NCBI GenBank assembly: GCA_002781745.1
Contig: PFFW01000148.1
Coordinates: 985-45,186 of the forward strand
DNA from: Rhodospirillales bacterium CG15_BIG_FIL_POST_REV_8_21_14_020_66_15
GTDB lineage: Bacteria; Pseudomonadota; Alphaproteobacteria; Rhodospirillales; Casp-alpha2
Direction: 5' to 3'
DNA: 44,202 nucleotides
This document shows positions 1 through 8,701 of the stretch, in pieces (position 1 is the stretch's first letter; the number at the start of each line of letters is the position of its first letter). The position numbers and the translations under genes are program-made. The notes below the pieces were generated by a model, which was not told where the DNA came from, made no database searches, and worked only from the letters and a program-made list of their open reading frames with translations.

Positions 1-139
1 CGGCGACGCCTCGCGCGCCAAGGTGGACGCGGCGCTGGACCTCGGGATCAGCGTGATCCTCATCGATCCGCCGCCGCCGCCGCCGCCGCCCCGTGCGGAG
101 ACGGTCGAGGTCGCCCTCGCCTGGCTGGACAGGTTGTAA
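1..139 (+). CDS. cobK: Precorrin-6A reductase (CobK/CbiJ), C-terminal fragment
   Basis: Only the last 45 codons are in the window; the gene begins upstream. The readable tail runs GDASRAKVDAALDLGISVIL and then, after a run of eight prolines encoded by CCG/CCC repeats, ends in WLDRL and a TAA stop at 137-139. This matches the C-terminus of CobK/CbiJ, the NAD(P)H-dependent reductase of the precorrin-6A macrocycle, where the 'K..AA..LG..V..I.RP' segment is typical. It converges on cobM with a gap of 6 bp, and the whole neighbouring minus-strand cluster makes the corrin ring, which supports the call. The polyproline run replaces the short 'RP' of most homologues and may slow translation. Confidence 0.8.
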   Translation, partial: GDASRAKVDAALDLGISVILIDPPPPPPPPRAETVEVALAWLDRL

Positions 140-145
140 GGAGGC

Positions 146-907
146 TCAGGCCTTCCTGGGGCGCAGCACGTGATGGTGACCGGCGGCGTAGAGCGCCGAA
201 TCGTCGAACGCCGCTTCGCCCAGCGCCCGGCCCACCAGGATCAGGGCCGTGCGGGTGAACCCGGCCGCCTTCACCTTGCCGCGGATGTCGGCCAGCGTGC
301 CCTCGACCACCTGCTGGTCGGGCCAGGAAACCCGGTAGGCGACGACCACGGGGCAGTCCGCGCCGTAATGCGGCGTCAGTTCCCGCACGACCTTGGCAAG
401 GTTGTTGACCGACAGGTGGACGGCCAGGGTCGCGCCGCTGCGTCCCAGGGTTTCCAGGTCCTCGCCCTCGGGCATTTCCGAGGCGCGCACCGCCGTGCGC
501 GTCAGGATCACGGTCTGGCTGACCTGCGGCAGCGTCAGTTCGCGCTTGAGCGCGGCGGCGGCGGCGGCGAAGGCGGGCACGCCCGGCGTCACGTCGTAGG
601 CGATCCCCAGGGCGTCGAGCCGGCGCATCTGCTCGGCGATGGCGCCATAGAGCGACGGATCGCCCGAATGGACGCGGGCGACGTCCTGTCCCGCCGCGTG
701 GGCGGCCGCCATCTCGGCGACGATTTCGTCCAGGGTCAGGGGCGCCGTGTCGATCACCCGCGCCCCCTCGGGCGCCTCGGCCACCACCTCGGCCGGGACC
801 AGTGATCCCGCGTACAGCACCACCGGCGACGTCCGGATCAGATTGAGCCCGCGCACGGTGATCAGGTCGGGCGCGCCCGGTCCGGCGCCGATGAAGTGGA
901 CGGTCAT
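146..907 (-). CDS. cobM: Precorrin-4 C11-methyltransferase
   Basis: 253 residues, the usual length for CobM/CbiF. The enzyme transfers a methyl group from SAM to C11 of precorrin-4 (or the cobalt form). The N-terminus [20 protein letters not shown] is the standard SAM-dependent tetrapyrrole methylase start (GxGPGxPDLxT), and '[17 protein letters not shown]' and '[24 protein letters not shown]' are the further family motifs, the latter characteristic of the C11 branch. The ATG overlaps the stop of the upstream cbiG-cobJ fusion by 4 bp (904-907), so it is the last gene of the minus-strand cob operon. Membership of the family is certain; C11 specificity rests on overall similarity and on context. 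Confidence 0.92.
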   Translation of the reverse strand: MTVHFIGAGPGAPDLITVRGLNLIRTSPVVLYAGSLVPAEVVAEAPEGARVIDTAPLTLDEIVAEMAAAHAAGQDVARVHSGDPSLYGAIAEQMRRLDALGIAYDVTPGVPAFAAAAAALKRELTLPQVSQTVILTRTAVRASEMPEGEDLETLGRSGATLAVHLSVNNLAKVVRELTPHYGADCPVVVAYRVSWPDQQVVEGTLADIRGKVKAAGFTRTALILVGRALGEAAFDDSALYAAGHHHVLRPRKA

Positions 908-2730
908 GTGCCGGTCTCCCGTTTCCCCATCTTCCCGGCGTAGCCGCGCGGCGTATAGACCCAGCGCCGCGTGCCGCGCGTGACGGCGCGGGTATCGCTT
1001 GAGCCGATCATCACCAGGGTCAGCATGTCGACCCTGTCGGCGTGCAGGTCCGTGAGTTCGATGACATCGACCCGCTCGCCGTCGCGACCCAGGTTGCGGG
1101 CCAGGATCACCGGCGTCTCTGCCGGGCGGTGGGCGAGCAGGATGTCGCGCGCTTTCTCCAGCTGCCAGCGCCGGCGCCGCGACACGGGGTTGTAGAGGGC
1201 CATGACGAAATCGCCCTCGGCGGCGGCGGTCAGGCGCTTCTCGATGACCTCCCAGGGCGTCAGCAGGTCCGACAGGGACACGGCGCAGAAATCATGGCCC
1301 AGGGGCGCCCCTGCCCGCGCGGCGGCGGCCTGCAGGGCGCTGACCCCGGGCTCGATGTCGACGGCGACGCGGTTCCAGCGCGGGTCGTCGGCGCGGTCGA
1401 TCAGCTCGACCACCAGCGTCGCCAGGGCGTAGACGCCCGGGTCGCCGGAACACACCAGGGCAACCCGTTTTCCCTCCGCCGCCAGGTCGAGGGCCGTGCG
1501 CGCCCGCGCCTCTTCCTCCGACAGGTCCGACGAATGGAGCGCTTTGCCTTCGGCCGCCGGCCCCAGCAGGCCCAGGTAAAGGCCGTAGCCGACCAGGTCC
1601 GTCGCTTCCGCCACGGCGCGGCTGACGGCGGGCGTGCGCCACAGGGGCGTGCCCGGTCCGGTGCCGACGACGGTCAGCCGCCCCCGTGCCCGGCCCACGG
1701 AACCGGCGTCGATGTTTTGGGCCGCCCGCGCGACGGCGCAGGTGGCGCGGGCCGATTTCGTCTTGGCGACGATCAGTTGGCCGTCCGGTCCGGCGGCGGC
1801 CAGCGCCGCCCCTTCGGCGACGCCGTGGCAGCCGACCTCCTTGAACACGACCTCCGACGGATGGGCGAGGCGCGGGGTCTCCGCCTCCAGCCGGCCCGCG
1901 TCGAAGAACCGCACGGGTGCACCCAATGCGTTGCCCAGGTCGTTCACGGCGGCCTCGTCCATCTTCACGTCGATCGAGGCGACGCAGGCGACGGCGCCGG
2001 GCGCCAGGCCATGCTTCGCCAGGGTCTCGATGACGAGGTTTTGAACCTCGGCGGGACCGGCGTCCCGTTCGCAGCCGACGCCGACGGCCAGCACCGGCGG
2101 ATGCAGGACAAGGTCCTCGGTGTCGCCGGGGGCGCGGTCGGTGACCAGGATGCCCGGCCCGGCGGCGGGATCGACGGGCAGGCCCGCGTCCTCGAGCCAG
2201 CCCGCGTCCCCGGCCTCGACGGTCAGGCGCACGGGCTCCCCGGCAAGCAGGGCGGCGGCGACGGCCAGCGATTTCTTGCGGTTGGCGACGGTCCAGCCCG
2301 CGGGGGGGTCGTCCACGCCGATGCCGTGGCGCAGGTCGCCCGTTGTGGTGACGGCGGCGGCGATGCCCAGTTCCCTGGCGATCTCGCGGGCCAGCGCGTT
2401 GGCCCCCGAGTGTCCGCCCAGTAGCGGCACCACGGCGCTCGCGTCCTCGGCCACGGCGAGGACCGGGGGCTCGGCAACCTTGTCGGCCAGCAGCGGGGCG
2501 AGGGCGCGGATCAGGATGCCCGAGGCGAACACGCCGATCACCGGATGCCCGGCCGCGAACAGGCGCGCCGCGTGGGCCGTGGTCTCGGCGAAGAAATCGT
2601 CGGCCTCGGCGACGCGGCCGACCCGGCCGTGGACCAGGGCGCCCGGCACGGCGCGTTGCAGGCGGCGGGCGAGGGCCGCGCCCGGCTCGGTCACGGCCAG
2701 GAGCACCGGCGGCTTGGCGGACGCGGTCAT
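904..2730 (-). CDS. cobJ: CbiG-CobJ fusion: cobalt-precorrin-5A hydrolase + precorrin-3B C17-methyltransferase
   Basis: 608 residues from ATG 2730, which overlaps the cobI stop by 4 bp; reading further upstream would run into cobI, so this start is preferred. Residues about 8-135 are the CbiG N-terminal domain ([28 protein letters not shown] at 105-111). Residues about 213-338 are the CbiG/CobE C-terminal domain ([34 protein letters not shown]). From about residue 351 follows a complete CobJ methylase ([43 protein letters not shown]). CobJ methylates C17 with ring contraction; CbiG opens the resulting lactone and releases acetaldehyde in the cobalt-early route. The fusion joins two enzymes acting one after the other. 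CobJ-CbiG fusions are known in alphaproteobacteria, so this is uncommon rather than new. Confidence 0.93.
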   Translation of the reverse strand: MTASAKPPVLLAVTEPGAALARRLQRAVPGALVHGRVGRVAEADDFFAETTAHAARLFAAGHPVIGVFASGILIRALAPLLADKVAEPPVLAVAEDASAVVPLLGGHSGANALAREIARELGIAAAVTTTGDLRHGIGVDDPPAGWTVANRKKSLAVAAALLAGEPVRLTVEAGDAGWLEDAGLPVDPAAGPGILVTDRAPGDTEDLVLHPPVLAVGVGCERDAGPAEVQNLVIETLAKHGLAPGAVACVASIDVKMDEAAVNDLGNALGAPVRFFDAGRLEAETPRLAHPSEVVFKEVGCHGVAEGAALAAAGPDGQLIVAKTKSARATCAVARAAQNIDAGSVGRARGRLTVVGTGPGTPLWRTPAVSRAVAEATDLVGYGLYLGLLGPAAEGKALHSSDLSEEEARARTALDLAAEGKRVALVCSGDPGVYALATLVVELIDRADDPRWNRVAVDIEPGVSALQAAAARAGAPLGHDFCAVSLSDLLTPWEVIEKRLTAAAEGDFVMALYNPVSRRRRWQLEKARDILLAHRPAETPVILARNLGRDGERVDVIELTDLHADRVDMLTLVMIGSSDTRAVTRGTRRWVYTPRGYAGKMGKRETGT

Positions 2731-3467
2731 GACCGGTCCTCCAGGACCTCGACCTCTTCCGGCGAGCGCACCAGGATCATGGAGAAATAGGGGGCGGTGT
2801 CGGGCGCCTTGGCAAGCGGCAGCACCTTCTGGTTCGCCATGGTCGCGTGCTCCACGTATTGCGCGCGGTCGAGCCGGCCCAGCTTGGCGATCACCGCCCG
2901 CACCTTGGGCAGGTGGCGGCCGACCTTCATGATGGCGGCGGCCTCCGATCCGGCCAGGCGGGTTTCCAGTTCCGCCGCGTCGAGGGGGCCCGGGATCACG
3001 GTCAGAACCTGGTTGCGCGACACCAGGGGGGCGCCCGCCACGGCGGCACAGGCGGCGAGCGACGACACGCCCGGCACGACCTCGGTCGGGAAATCCTCGG
3101 CCAGGCGCAGGAACAGGTACATGAACGAGCCGTAGAGGAACGGATCGCCCTCGCACAGGATGGCGACGTCGCGGCCGGCGGCAAGGTGGCCCGCGATCTC
3201 CGTCGCATAGGAATCGTAGAGGTCGTTGGCGGGAAAGCGGCCCGGCACCATGGGCGTTACGACGGCGATCTCGGTCCTGCCCGCCGGGATATGGGGCGCC
3301 GCGATGGCGCGGGCCAGACTGTCCGCCCCCTCGGCCGCCGGATAGGCGATGACGGGAGCTTGGGCGATGACCTTGACGGCCTTCAGCGTCAGCAGGTCCG
3401 GGTCGCCCGGCCCGACGCCGACACCGTAGAGTGTTCCGGGCGACGTCACGGTTTCACCCATGCCCAT
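2727..3467 (-). CDS. cobI: Precorrin-2 C20-methyltransferase
   Basis: 246 residues from ATG 3467; a second ATG lies two codons in (3461) and neither has a clear ribosome site, so the start is uncertain by 6 bp. CobI/CbiL methylates C20 of (cobalt-)precorrin-2, committing it to B12. Seen motifs are GTLYGVGVGPGDPDLLTLKA at the N-terminus, 'AILCEGDPFLYGSFMYLFLRL' and 'VVPGVSSLAACAAVAGAPLVSRNQ', plus 'IMKVGRHLPKVRAVI' and the late 'YFSMILVR', all typical of CobI. The start overlaps the 3' end of cobL by about 20 bp, and the stop overlaps the start of cbiG-cobJ, so the three are translated from one message. Confidence 0.92.
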   Translation of the reverse strand: MGMGETVTSPGTLYGVGVGPGDPDLLTLKAVKVIAQAPVIAYPAAEGADSLARAIAAPHIPAGRTEIAVVTPMVPGRFPANDLYDSYATEIAGHLAAGRDVAILCEGDPFLYGSFMYLFLRLAEDFPTEVVPGVSSLAACAAVAGAPLVSRNQVLTVIPGPLDAAELETRLAGSEAAAIMKVGRHLPKVRAVIAKLGRLDRAQYVEHATMANQKVLPLAKAPDTAPYFSMILVRSPEEVEVLEDRS

Positions 3468-4660
3468 TGCAGCACGTCCATCAGGGGCCGCAGGCCCGTA
3501 AGGTCGCCGACGGCGTCCGCGCGGGCGACGGCGATGCGGGCAAGGTCGCCGCCGCGTTCGCGGTGGTGGCGGATCAGCGTCTCCTGGGCCTCCAGCGTCA
3601 CGCCGTTGGCGACCAGACGCCCGCCGGGCTTCAGCGCCGCCGCCGCGCCTTCGATCACGCCCGCCCGCGACAGGCCGCCGCCGACGAACACGGCGTCGGG
3701 GGCGGGTCCCAGGTCCGCGAAACACGCGGGTGCCTCGCCCCTCACGAGGCGAAGGTGCGGCACGCCCAGGTCTTTCGCATTGGCTTCGATGTCGTCGAAG
3801 CGGGCGGGGTCGCGCTCGATCGCCACGGCGGCGCTTCCCGCCGCCGCGCGCAGCCACTCGATCGCGACCGCGCCGGATCCGGCGCCCACGTCCCACAGCA
3901 GCTGCCCCGGCAGGGGCTGCAGGCGGGCCAGGGTCGCCGCGCGCACCTCGCGCTTGGTGATCTTGCCGTCGTGGCGAAAGGCCGCTTCCGGCAGGCCGGG
4001 TGCTTCAGGCCAGAATGTCGCGCCGGGGCTCGGCCGCAGGTGAAAGGCGATGACGTTCAGGTCCTTCACGCGGCGGCCCTCCCATTCCCCGGCGACCGTG
4101 TCGAAGCGTCCTTCGTCGGGCCCGCCCATGTGCTCGAACACGGTCATGGGGCTTTCGTCGAAGCCGCGTTTGCACAGAAGTTCGGCCGCCTGCCCGGGGG
4201 TCTCTCCGTCGCGCGCCAGGATCAACAGGCGCAGGCCCGGCAGCAGGTGGCGGTTGAGGACCTCGACCGGGAAGGCATGGCAGCTCATGGTGCGCACCGT
4301 GCCGTCGGCGAGCGACCAGCCCATGCGCGCGGCCAACAGGGCGAACGCGCCGGGGGCGGGCAGGATCTCCATGGCGTCGATGCCGAAGCGGGCGACGAGT
4401 TTCCGGCCGATCCCGAAGTTCAAGGGATCGCCCGAGGCCAGCACGCAGACCCGCTTGCCCGCCTGCGCCGCGATGGCCTCGACCCCGGCTCCCATGCCGT
4501 CGCCCCAGGTCACGCGCGGGCGGCCATCCCGGGCCAGCTTGCCGAGATGGCGCTCGCCGCCGACCAGGAGCTCGGCCCGGTCGATAAGCGCGCGGGCGCG
4601 CGCACCCAGGCCGTCCAGCCCGTCCTCGCCGATGCCGACCACGGCAAGCCATCTATCCAT
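3446..4660 (-). CDS. cobL: Precorrin-6Y C5,15-methyltransferase (decarboxylating), CbiE-CbiT type
   Basis: 404 residues, the normal size of the bifunctional CobL. The N-terminal half is a CbiE-type methylase (LAVVGIGEDGLDGLGARARALI; VLASGDPLNFGIGRKL; LPAPGAFALLAARMGW) and the C-terminal half from about residue 225 is the CbiT class I methyltransferase (LARLQPLPGQLLWDVGAGSG, then VAIERDP and PDAVFVGGGLS). It methylates C5 and C15 and removes the C12 acetate carboxyl. The ATG overlaps the cobH stop by 8 bp and its own 3' end overlaps cobI. No odd residues were noticed. Confidence 0.94.
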   Translation of the reverse strand: MDRWLAVVGIGEDGLDGLGARARALIDRAELLVGGERHLGKLARDGRPRVTWGDGMGAGVEAIAAQAGKRVCVLASGDPLNFGIGRKLVARFGIDAMEILPAPGAFALLAARMGWSLADGTVRTMSCHAFPVEVLNRHLLPGLRLLILARDGETPGQAAELLCKRGFDESPMTVFEHMGGPDEGRFDTVAGEWEGRRVKDLNVIAFHLRPSPGATFWPEAPGLPEAAFRHDGKITKREVRAATLARLQPLPGQLLWDVGAGSGAVAIEWLRAAAGSAAVAIERDPARFDDIEANAKDLGVPHLRLVRGEAPACFADLGPAPDAVFVGGGLSRAGVIEGAAAALKPGGRLVANGVTLEAQETLIRHHRERGGDLARIAVARADAVGDLTGLRPLMDVLQWAWVKP

Positions 4661-5291
4661 CGGTCTGCTCCGGGCTCGGGGGCAGGGCGTTGACCCCGGC
4701 CGCGGCGAGCGCGCTGCCGCCGCGCCGGCCGGTCAGGGTGGCGAAGGGGATGCCGCCCGCATGGTCGATCAGCGCCCGCTTGGATTCCGCGGCGCCGATG
4801 AAGCCCACGGGAAAGCCCAGGATCACCGCCGGGCGGGGCGCCCCTTCGGCGAGCAGTTCCAACAGGCGGTAGAGCGCCGTCGGCGCGTTGCCGACGGCGA
4901 CCACGGCGCCCGCCAGGTGCGGGATCCAGGCGTCGACGGCGGCGGCCGACCGCGTGGTGCCTGATTCCCTTGCGCGCTCGGCGACGCCCGCGTCGTTCAG
5001 GGTGCAGACGATCCGGTTGCCGGCGGGAAGCCGCGAGGCGATGACGCCGCGGGCGACCATCTCGGCGTCGGCCAGGACGGGTGCTCCCGCCTGCAGGGCC
5101 GCCGCCCCGGCTTCGGCCGGTCCGCCGGACAGGACCAGGTCCGCCGCGATGTCGGTCATGCCGCAGGCGTGGATCAGGCGGACCGCAAGGGTCCGCTCGG
5201 CGCCGGCAAAGCGCGCAAGGTCCGCCTCCGCCTCGATGGCGGCGAAGGACCGGCGATAGATCTCCGCCGGGTCGCGGACGTAGTCGAACAT
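4653..5291 (-). CDS. cobH: Precorrin-8X methylmutase
   Basis: 212 residues from ATG 5291 (MFDYVRDPAEIYRRSFAAIEAEADL); reading further upstream would add about 48 residues of Thr/Pro-rich shadow of the cbiX His tail, so this start is clear. CobH/CbiC moves the C11 methyl to C12 to give hydrogenobyrinate or cobyrinate. The catalytic histidine lies in 'LAVRLIHACGMTDIAADLVLS', and 'AGAPVLADAEMVARGV', 'VAVGNAPTALYRLLELL' and 'VILGFPVGFIGAAESKRAL' are the family blocks. The gap to cbiX upstream is 19 bp, so the two are probably cotranscribed. Confidence 0.95.
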   Translation of the reverse strand: MFDYVRDPAEIYRRSFAAIEAEADLARFAGAERTLAVRLIHACGMTDIAADLVLSGGPAEAGAAALQAGAPVLADAEMVARGVIASRLPAGNRIVCTLNDAGVAERARESGTTRSAAAVDAWIPHLAGAVVAVGNAPTALYRLLELLAEGAPRPAVILGFPVGFIGAAESKRALIDHAGGIPFATLTGRRGGSALAAAGVNALPPSPEQTDG

Positions 5292-5310
5292 CGGACGCGG
5301 CCTCCGGCGC

Positions 5311-6345
5311 TCAGGCTTCGGCGTCGTGGGTATGCGGGTGTTCGTGCCCGTCGCCATGACCGTGATCGTGGGAATGGCCATGGTGGTGGTGATGGCCGTG
5401 CTTGCCGTGATGCACGCCGCGGTCCGCTGCCCCATGGCCGTCCGTGCCGACGCCGACCACGTGGTGGTGGTGGCCGACCTGCGGCGCGCCGTGGTCGTCC
5501 TCGTAGCCGACGATCCGTTCGCGATACTTGCACAGCAGGCAGTTCATCCGGTTGTCGCCGTTGAGCGCTTCCTCGACCCGTTCGGCGAAGCAGTCGATCA
5601 GGTCCGCATGGTCGTTCAGATAGCTGGCCTTGACGATCTCGATCCCGGGATGGGCCGCCGCGCAGTCGTCGGCCCAGCGGTAGATGCGATTGACCAGGAT
5701 ACCCGTGAACAGGAAGTAGGGGAACACGATGACGCGCCTGAAGCCGAGGCGGACCGCCTTGTTCAGGCCCGCGTCGACAAGCGGATAGGCGACGCCGGAA
5801 TAGCTGACCTCGGCCCAGCCGAAGTCCATGCCTTCCCACAGCATGCGCGCGACCTTGTTGACGTTGGAATTGGCGTCGGGGTCGTTGGTGCCGCGTCCGA
5901 CCACCATCAGAAGCGTGTCCGCGCGGGCGACCTCGCCGTGCGCCGCGTTGGCCTGCGCCTCCGCCTCCTCGATGCGGATGCGGGCGGCGCGCAGCAGCCT
6001 GGCGTCGATCGCCAGTTCGCGCCCGAAGCGCACGTCGAGGTCAGGATGCGCGTGGGCGAAGGCGTTGATCTCCGACGGCAGGTCGTTCTTCACGTGGCCC
6101 GCCGCGAACAGCATGCCCGGCACGCAGACGATGCGCCTGACACCCTTGTCCTTCAGCTTGTCGAGCCCCGTGCGGATCACGGGCGTGGCGAATTCCAGGA
6201 ATCCGCTCTCGACCTCGTATTCGGGGAACCGCCTGGCCAGATGGCCCGCCAGGGCGCCGAACTCGTCGACGGCCCCCTGGTCGCGGCTGCCGTGGCCGCA
6301 GATCATGATGCCGGTCTTTTCGGTGGTGTCGGTCAAGTTGGGCAT
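5311..6345 (-). CDS. cbiX: Sirohydrochlorin cobaltochelatase, long CbiX with MxCxxC motif and His-rich tail
   Basis: 344 residues: two fused chelatase-like halves (about 8-130 and 142-262) followed by a tail. The active-site histidines are probably His18 (ICGHGSRDQGA) and His84 (FAAGHVKND). Residues 267-272 read MNCLLC, the MxCxxC motif reported as a redox centre in long CbiX of Bacillus megaterium, and residues 292-340 are dominated by His with Gly and Asp, probably a cobalt store or buffer. It inserts Co(II) into sirohydrochlorin, feeding CobI. It is the first gene of the minus-strand cob cluster. Its presence, with cbiG downstream and no cobG in the window, points to early cobalt insertion. 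Confidence 0.93.
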   Translation of the reverse strand: MPNLTDTTEKTGIMICGHGSRDQGAVDEFGALAGHLARRFPEYEVESGFLEFATPVIRTGLDKLKDKGVRRIVCVPGMLFAAGHVKNDLPSEINAFAHAHPDLDVRFGRELAIDARLLRAARIRIEEAEAQANAAHGEVARADTLLMVVGRGTNDPDANSNVNKVARMLWEGMDFGWAEVSYSGVAYPLVDAGLNKAVRLGFRRVIVFPYFLFTGILVNRIYRWADDCAAAHPGIEIVKASYLNDHADLIDCFAERVEEALNGDNRMNCLLCKYRERIVGYEDDHGAPQVGHHHHVVGVGTDGHGAADRGVHHGKHGHHHHHGHSHDHGHGDGHEHPHTHDAEA

Positions 6346-6370
6346 TCGCTTGGTCCTTGCCTTCGAGCGA

Positions 6371-6392
6371 CCGCCGGCGCCATTGCCGGCGG
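6371..6392. other. Hairpin in the cbiX 5' leader
   Basis: A perfect 8-bp stem (CCGCCGGC / GCCGGCGG) with a 6-nt loop, lying between the TPR gene and cbiX, about 26 bases before the cbiX start. No T-run follows on either strand, so it does not look like an intrinsic terminator. It could shape translation of cbiX. No cobalamin riboswitch consensus was found around it. Confidence 0.4.
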
Positions 6393-6487
6393 CATGGTTC
6401 GTCCCTTTCCCGGCTGGTCATGGCCTCCGGGCGGGAAAGAGGGCCGACTATACAGGTTTCCCAGTGGGGGAAAAGGTTGACGCCGCG

Positions 6488-7801
6488 TCAACCGGCGGAC
6501 ACGGGTCGGCCGTCCGGATCGGCGATGTCCCCGTAGGTTTCCTCCGGAATTCCGTCCGCGTCGGGGTCGGGCGGAGGCTCGACGGGGCCTTCCTCTCCGG
6601 CGCCGGTCTCGGAATCCGTCTCGGCCGCCTCCGGCTCCGGCGGCGGCAGGCCGGCCTTGCGTTCCAGGTCCTGGGCGTCCTCCTCGCGCCCCAGCGCGCG
6701 CAGCGCCGCCGCCAGGTTGACCTGGCTGAGGGCGAGCGAGGCGTCGCCCGGCATCAGGCGCTTCTCCTTGATGGCGACGGCGCGGCGGAACAGGGGCTCG
6801 GCCGCCTGGGTCTTGCCGCGGCGCCGGTAATGGAGGCCCAGGTTGTTGAGCACGGCGGCCACGTTCAGGTGGTCGTCGCCCCAGGCGGCCTCGTCGGCGG
6901 TCAGGGCGCGCTGGTAATACTGTTCCGCCGACCGGGCGTCGCCCGCCAGGTCGCAGGCCAGGCCCAGATTGTTGAGAATGCCGCCCAGGTCGGGGTGGGC
7001 GCCCGCCTGGGCCGCCTCAAGGACATCGAGGGCGGCCGTGAAATGCCTGCGCGCGGCCTGGTAGTCCTCCCGCCCGTGGGCCAGGGCCCCCAGGCGGGCG
7101 AGGCATTCGACGCGCAGTTCCCTGTCGTCGTCCGGCGCGGCCTCGGCGGCGAGGCCGTAAAGGGTCGCGGCCTCTTCCGCGTCGCCGCGCGCGGACATCA
7201 GGTCGCCCGCCACCAGACGCGTCAGCGCCGCCGCGCGGCCGTGCACGTCGGCGGTCCAGGCATGCTTGTGGCCGGTGGTGTCCTCCTCCTCGGCGGCGCG
7301 CACCAGAAGGTTGGTGCCGCGGACGATGTCGCCCGAGGCGATGGCGCCCCGCGCCTCGTTGAGAAGCTTGGCGGCGGCCGCCGAGCCGGCGCTGACGGTG
7401 CCGAGGCGCGCGCGCAGATCGTCCAGTTCGCCGGCGAAGGACCGCAGCCGCCCGTCCCGCGCCTGGCCCTCCAGGCCGCGGGCCGCCAGCAGGTCGGCCA
7501 GGCCCTGGATCTCCGGCGTGTCGGGCAGGGGCACGGGGTCCATGGGAGGCGGGGTGGGGGAATCGTCCGCCGCCGATTGCGCGCGCAGCGTCGGCTCGGG
7601 CCGGTCGAGGCGTTCGCCGCCGCGCAGCCGCCTGCCGCCCAGCACCAGCACGGCGACCAGCGCCAGGGCGCCCGCCCCGGCTGCGGCCAGCGCCCAGGTC
7701 GGCATGGTGGCGACGGTTTCCGTCAGCGGCGCCCACAGGTTCGCGGTCGCGTCGAGAAGCCCGTCGCGGATCAACGAAATGTCCGACAGAAACTGTTCCA
7801 T
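6488..7801 (-). CDS. Membrane-anchored TPR protein
   Basis: 437 residues from ATG 7801 (MEQFLSDISLIRDGLLD). One transmembrane segment at about residues 34-56 (WALAAAGAGALALVAVLVLGG) is followed by RRLRGGER, suggesting that the rest faces the cytoplasm. From about residue 210 the chain is built of tetratricopeptide repeats of the kinesin-light-chain sort ('LNNLGLACDLAGDARSAEQYYQRAL', 'LNNLGLHYRRRGKTQAAEPLFRRAV'), and the C-terminal 60 residues are acidic and rich in Pro/Glu. TPR proteins hold other proteins together; the partner here is unknown. The adjacent HD-GYP and unknown genes on the same strand may be functionally linked, but a 144-bp gap separates it from the next gene. Confidence 0.8.
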   Translation of the reverse strand: MEQFLSDISLIRDGLLDATANLWAPLTETVATMPTWALAAAGAGALALVAVLVLGGRRLRGGERLDRPEPTLRAQSAADDSPTPPPMDPVPLPDTPEIQGLADLLAARGLEGQARDGRLRSFAGELDDLRARLGTVSAGSAAAAKLLNEARGAIASGDIVRGTNLLVRAAEEEDTTGHKHAWTADVHGRAAALTRLVAGDLMSARGDAEEAATLYGLAAEAAPDDDRELRVECLARLGALAHGREDYQAARRHFTAALDVLEAAQAGAHPDLGGILNNLGLACDLAGDARSAEQYYQRALTADEAAWGDDHLNVAAVLNNLGLHYRRRGKTQAAEPLFRRAVAIKEKRLMPGDASLALSQVNLAAALRALGREEDAQDLERKAGLPPPEPEAAETDSETGAGEEGPVEPPPDPDADGIPEETYGDIADPDGRPVSAG

Positions 7802-7945
7802 GGCGGAAAAAGGTACCCGTCCGGGCCGCGTTTGGACAGGGGATTGGCCCAAGGGCTTGCCTGCGGCGCAACGCGGCGGGACGGCCCGTGGCGCCGCGCC
7901 GTTCCGAGACGGCCCGGTCGGCGCCGCCGATTCGCGCCGCCCGTT

Positions 7946-8701
7946 CTATGCCATGGGGCGGAAGGCGGGATAGTCGAAGGGCAGGGCCCGTGCGCGCAGC
8001 ATCTCCTGGCGGCGGGCACGCTCGTCCTCGTCGTCGATGTTGCGCTGGATGAACGCCTCGACCGTGTCGGCGAGGGCATGAAGGGACAGCAGGCGTTCGA
8101 TCAGGTCGCGCTGGCGAAGGGCGGGATGGCCGCGGCCCGTGGCCGGGATTTCGGCGAGCGGCACCGGCCGCCCGTCGATGGCGAGCGCCCCGCGGGCGCC
8201 GATGTAGGCCCCGGCGCGAGTCACGGCGGGGCCGAACTCGGCCTCCATCCGCAGGTCCGCCAGTTCGCCGTAGACGTAGTTGCCGCGCCCCGTCTCCGTC
8301 ATGTGCATCCGGGTAAGCTGCGTGTCGGTCAACCAGTTGACGAACAGGGTCACCGTCGTTCCCGGCGCCGGATGCAGGGTCGCCGGGATCGACCCGTAGC
8401 CCGCGAAATGGGCCGAATAGACGCTGTCGAAATCGTTCAGGCGGACCCGGACCACGGGCACCGCGCCGTCCTCGGGCATGGCGAATTTCCAGCTCAGCGC
8501 CGACGGCGACTGGTTGGAGCCGCAGGCGATCACCGGCGTGCGGCCCGAAAGATCGCCGAGATCGGCGTCGCGCGCCACCGGGCGGACGTCGCCCGCGTGG
8601 ATGACGAACGAGCGGTCGGGAACGTCGTAGGGATAGGCCAGCGCCCGGGTGACGGAGCGGGGACGGCGCGGACGGTCGGGGGCGGGCGGCGGCTTATTCA
8701 A
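7946..8701 (-). CDS. Protein of unknown function, possible gamma-glutamylcyclotransferase-like fold
   Basis: About 251 residues. I do not recognise a characterised family. The segment 'TPVIACGSNQSPSAL' resembles the glycine-containing N-terminal loop of gamma-glutamylcyclotransferase-like folds (YGSN), and 'VYSAHFAGYGSIPATLHPAPG' is also compatible, but a catalytic glutamate cannot be placed with confidence. The C-terminal 60 residues are helical and charged (HPALRQRDLIERLLSLHAL ... EDERARRQEMLRARA). There is no ATG near the N-terminus; a TTG at 8701, overlapping the stop of the HD-GYP gene by 8 bp, is the only sensible start. Such an overlap implies translational coupling to the HD-GYP protein. 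Confidence 0.6.
   Translation of the reverse strand: MNKPPPAPDRPRRPRSVTRALAYPYDVPDRSFVIHAGDVRPVARDADLGDLSGRTPVIACGSNQSPSALSWKFAMPEDGAVPVVRVRLNDFDSVYSAHFAGYGSIPATLHPAPGTTVTLFVNWLTDTQLTRMHMTETGRGNYVYGELADLRMEAEFGPAVTRAGAYIGARGALAIDGRPVPLAEIPATGRGHPALRQRDLIERLLSLHALADTVEAFIQRNIDDEDERARRQEMLRARALPFDYPAFRPMA

Noticed and set aside
170-2932. Long plus-strand open frames opposite the cob genes
   Set aside because: Arg/Gly/Pro-rich shadows typical of high-GC antisense frames; the minus-strand frames carry the conserved motifs.
6346-6487. Possible cobalamin riboswitch in the cbiX leader (minus strand CCCACTGGGAAACC)
   Set aside because: The short string resembles part of a B12 riboswitch, but the B12 box (AGCCAGGAGACCTGC type) and the other conserved blocks are missing.
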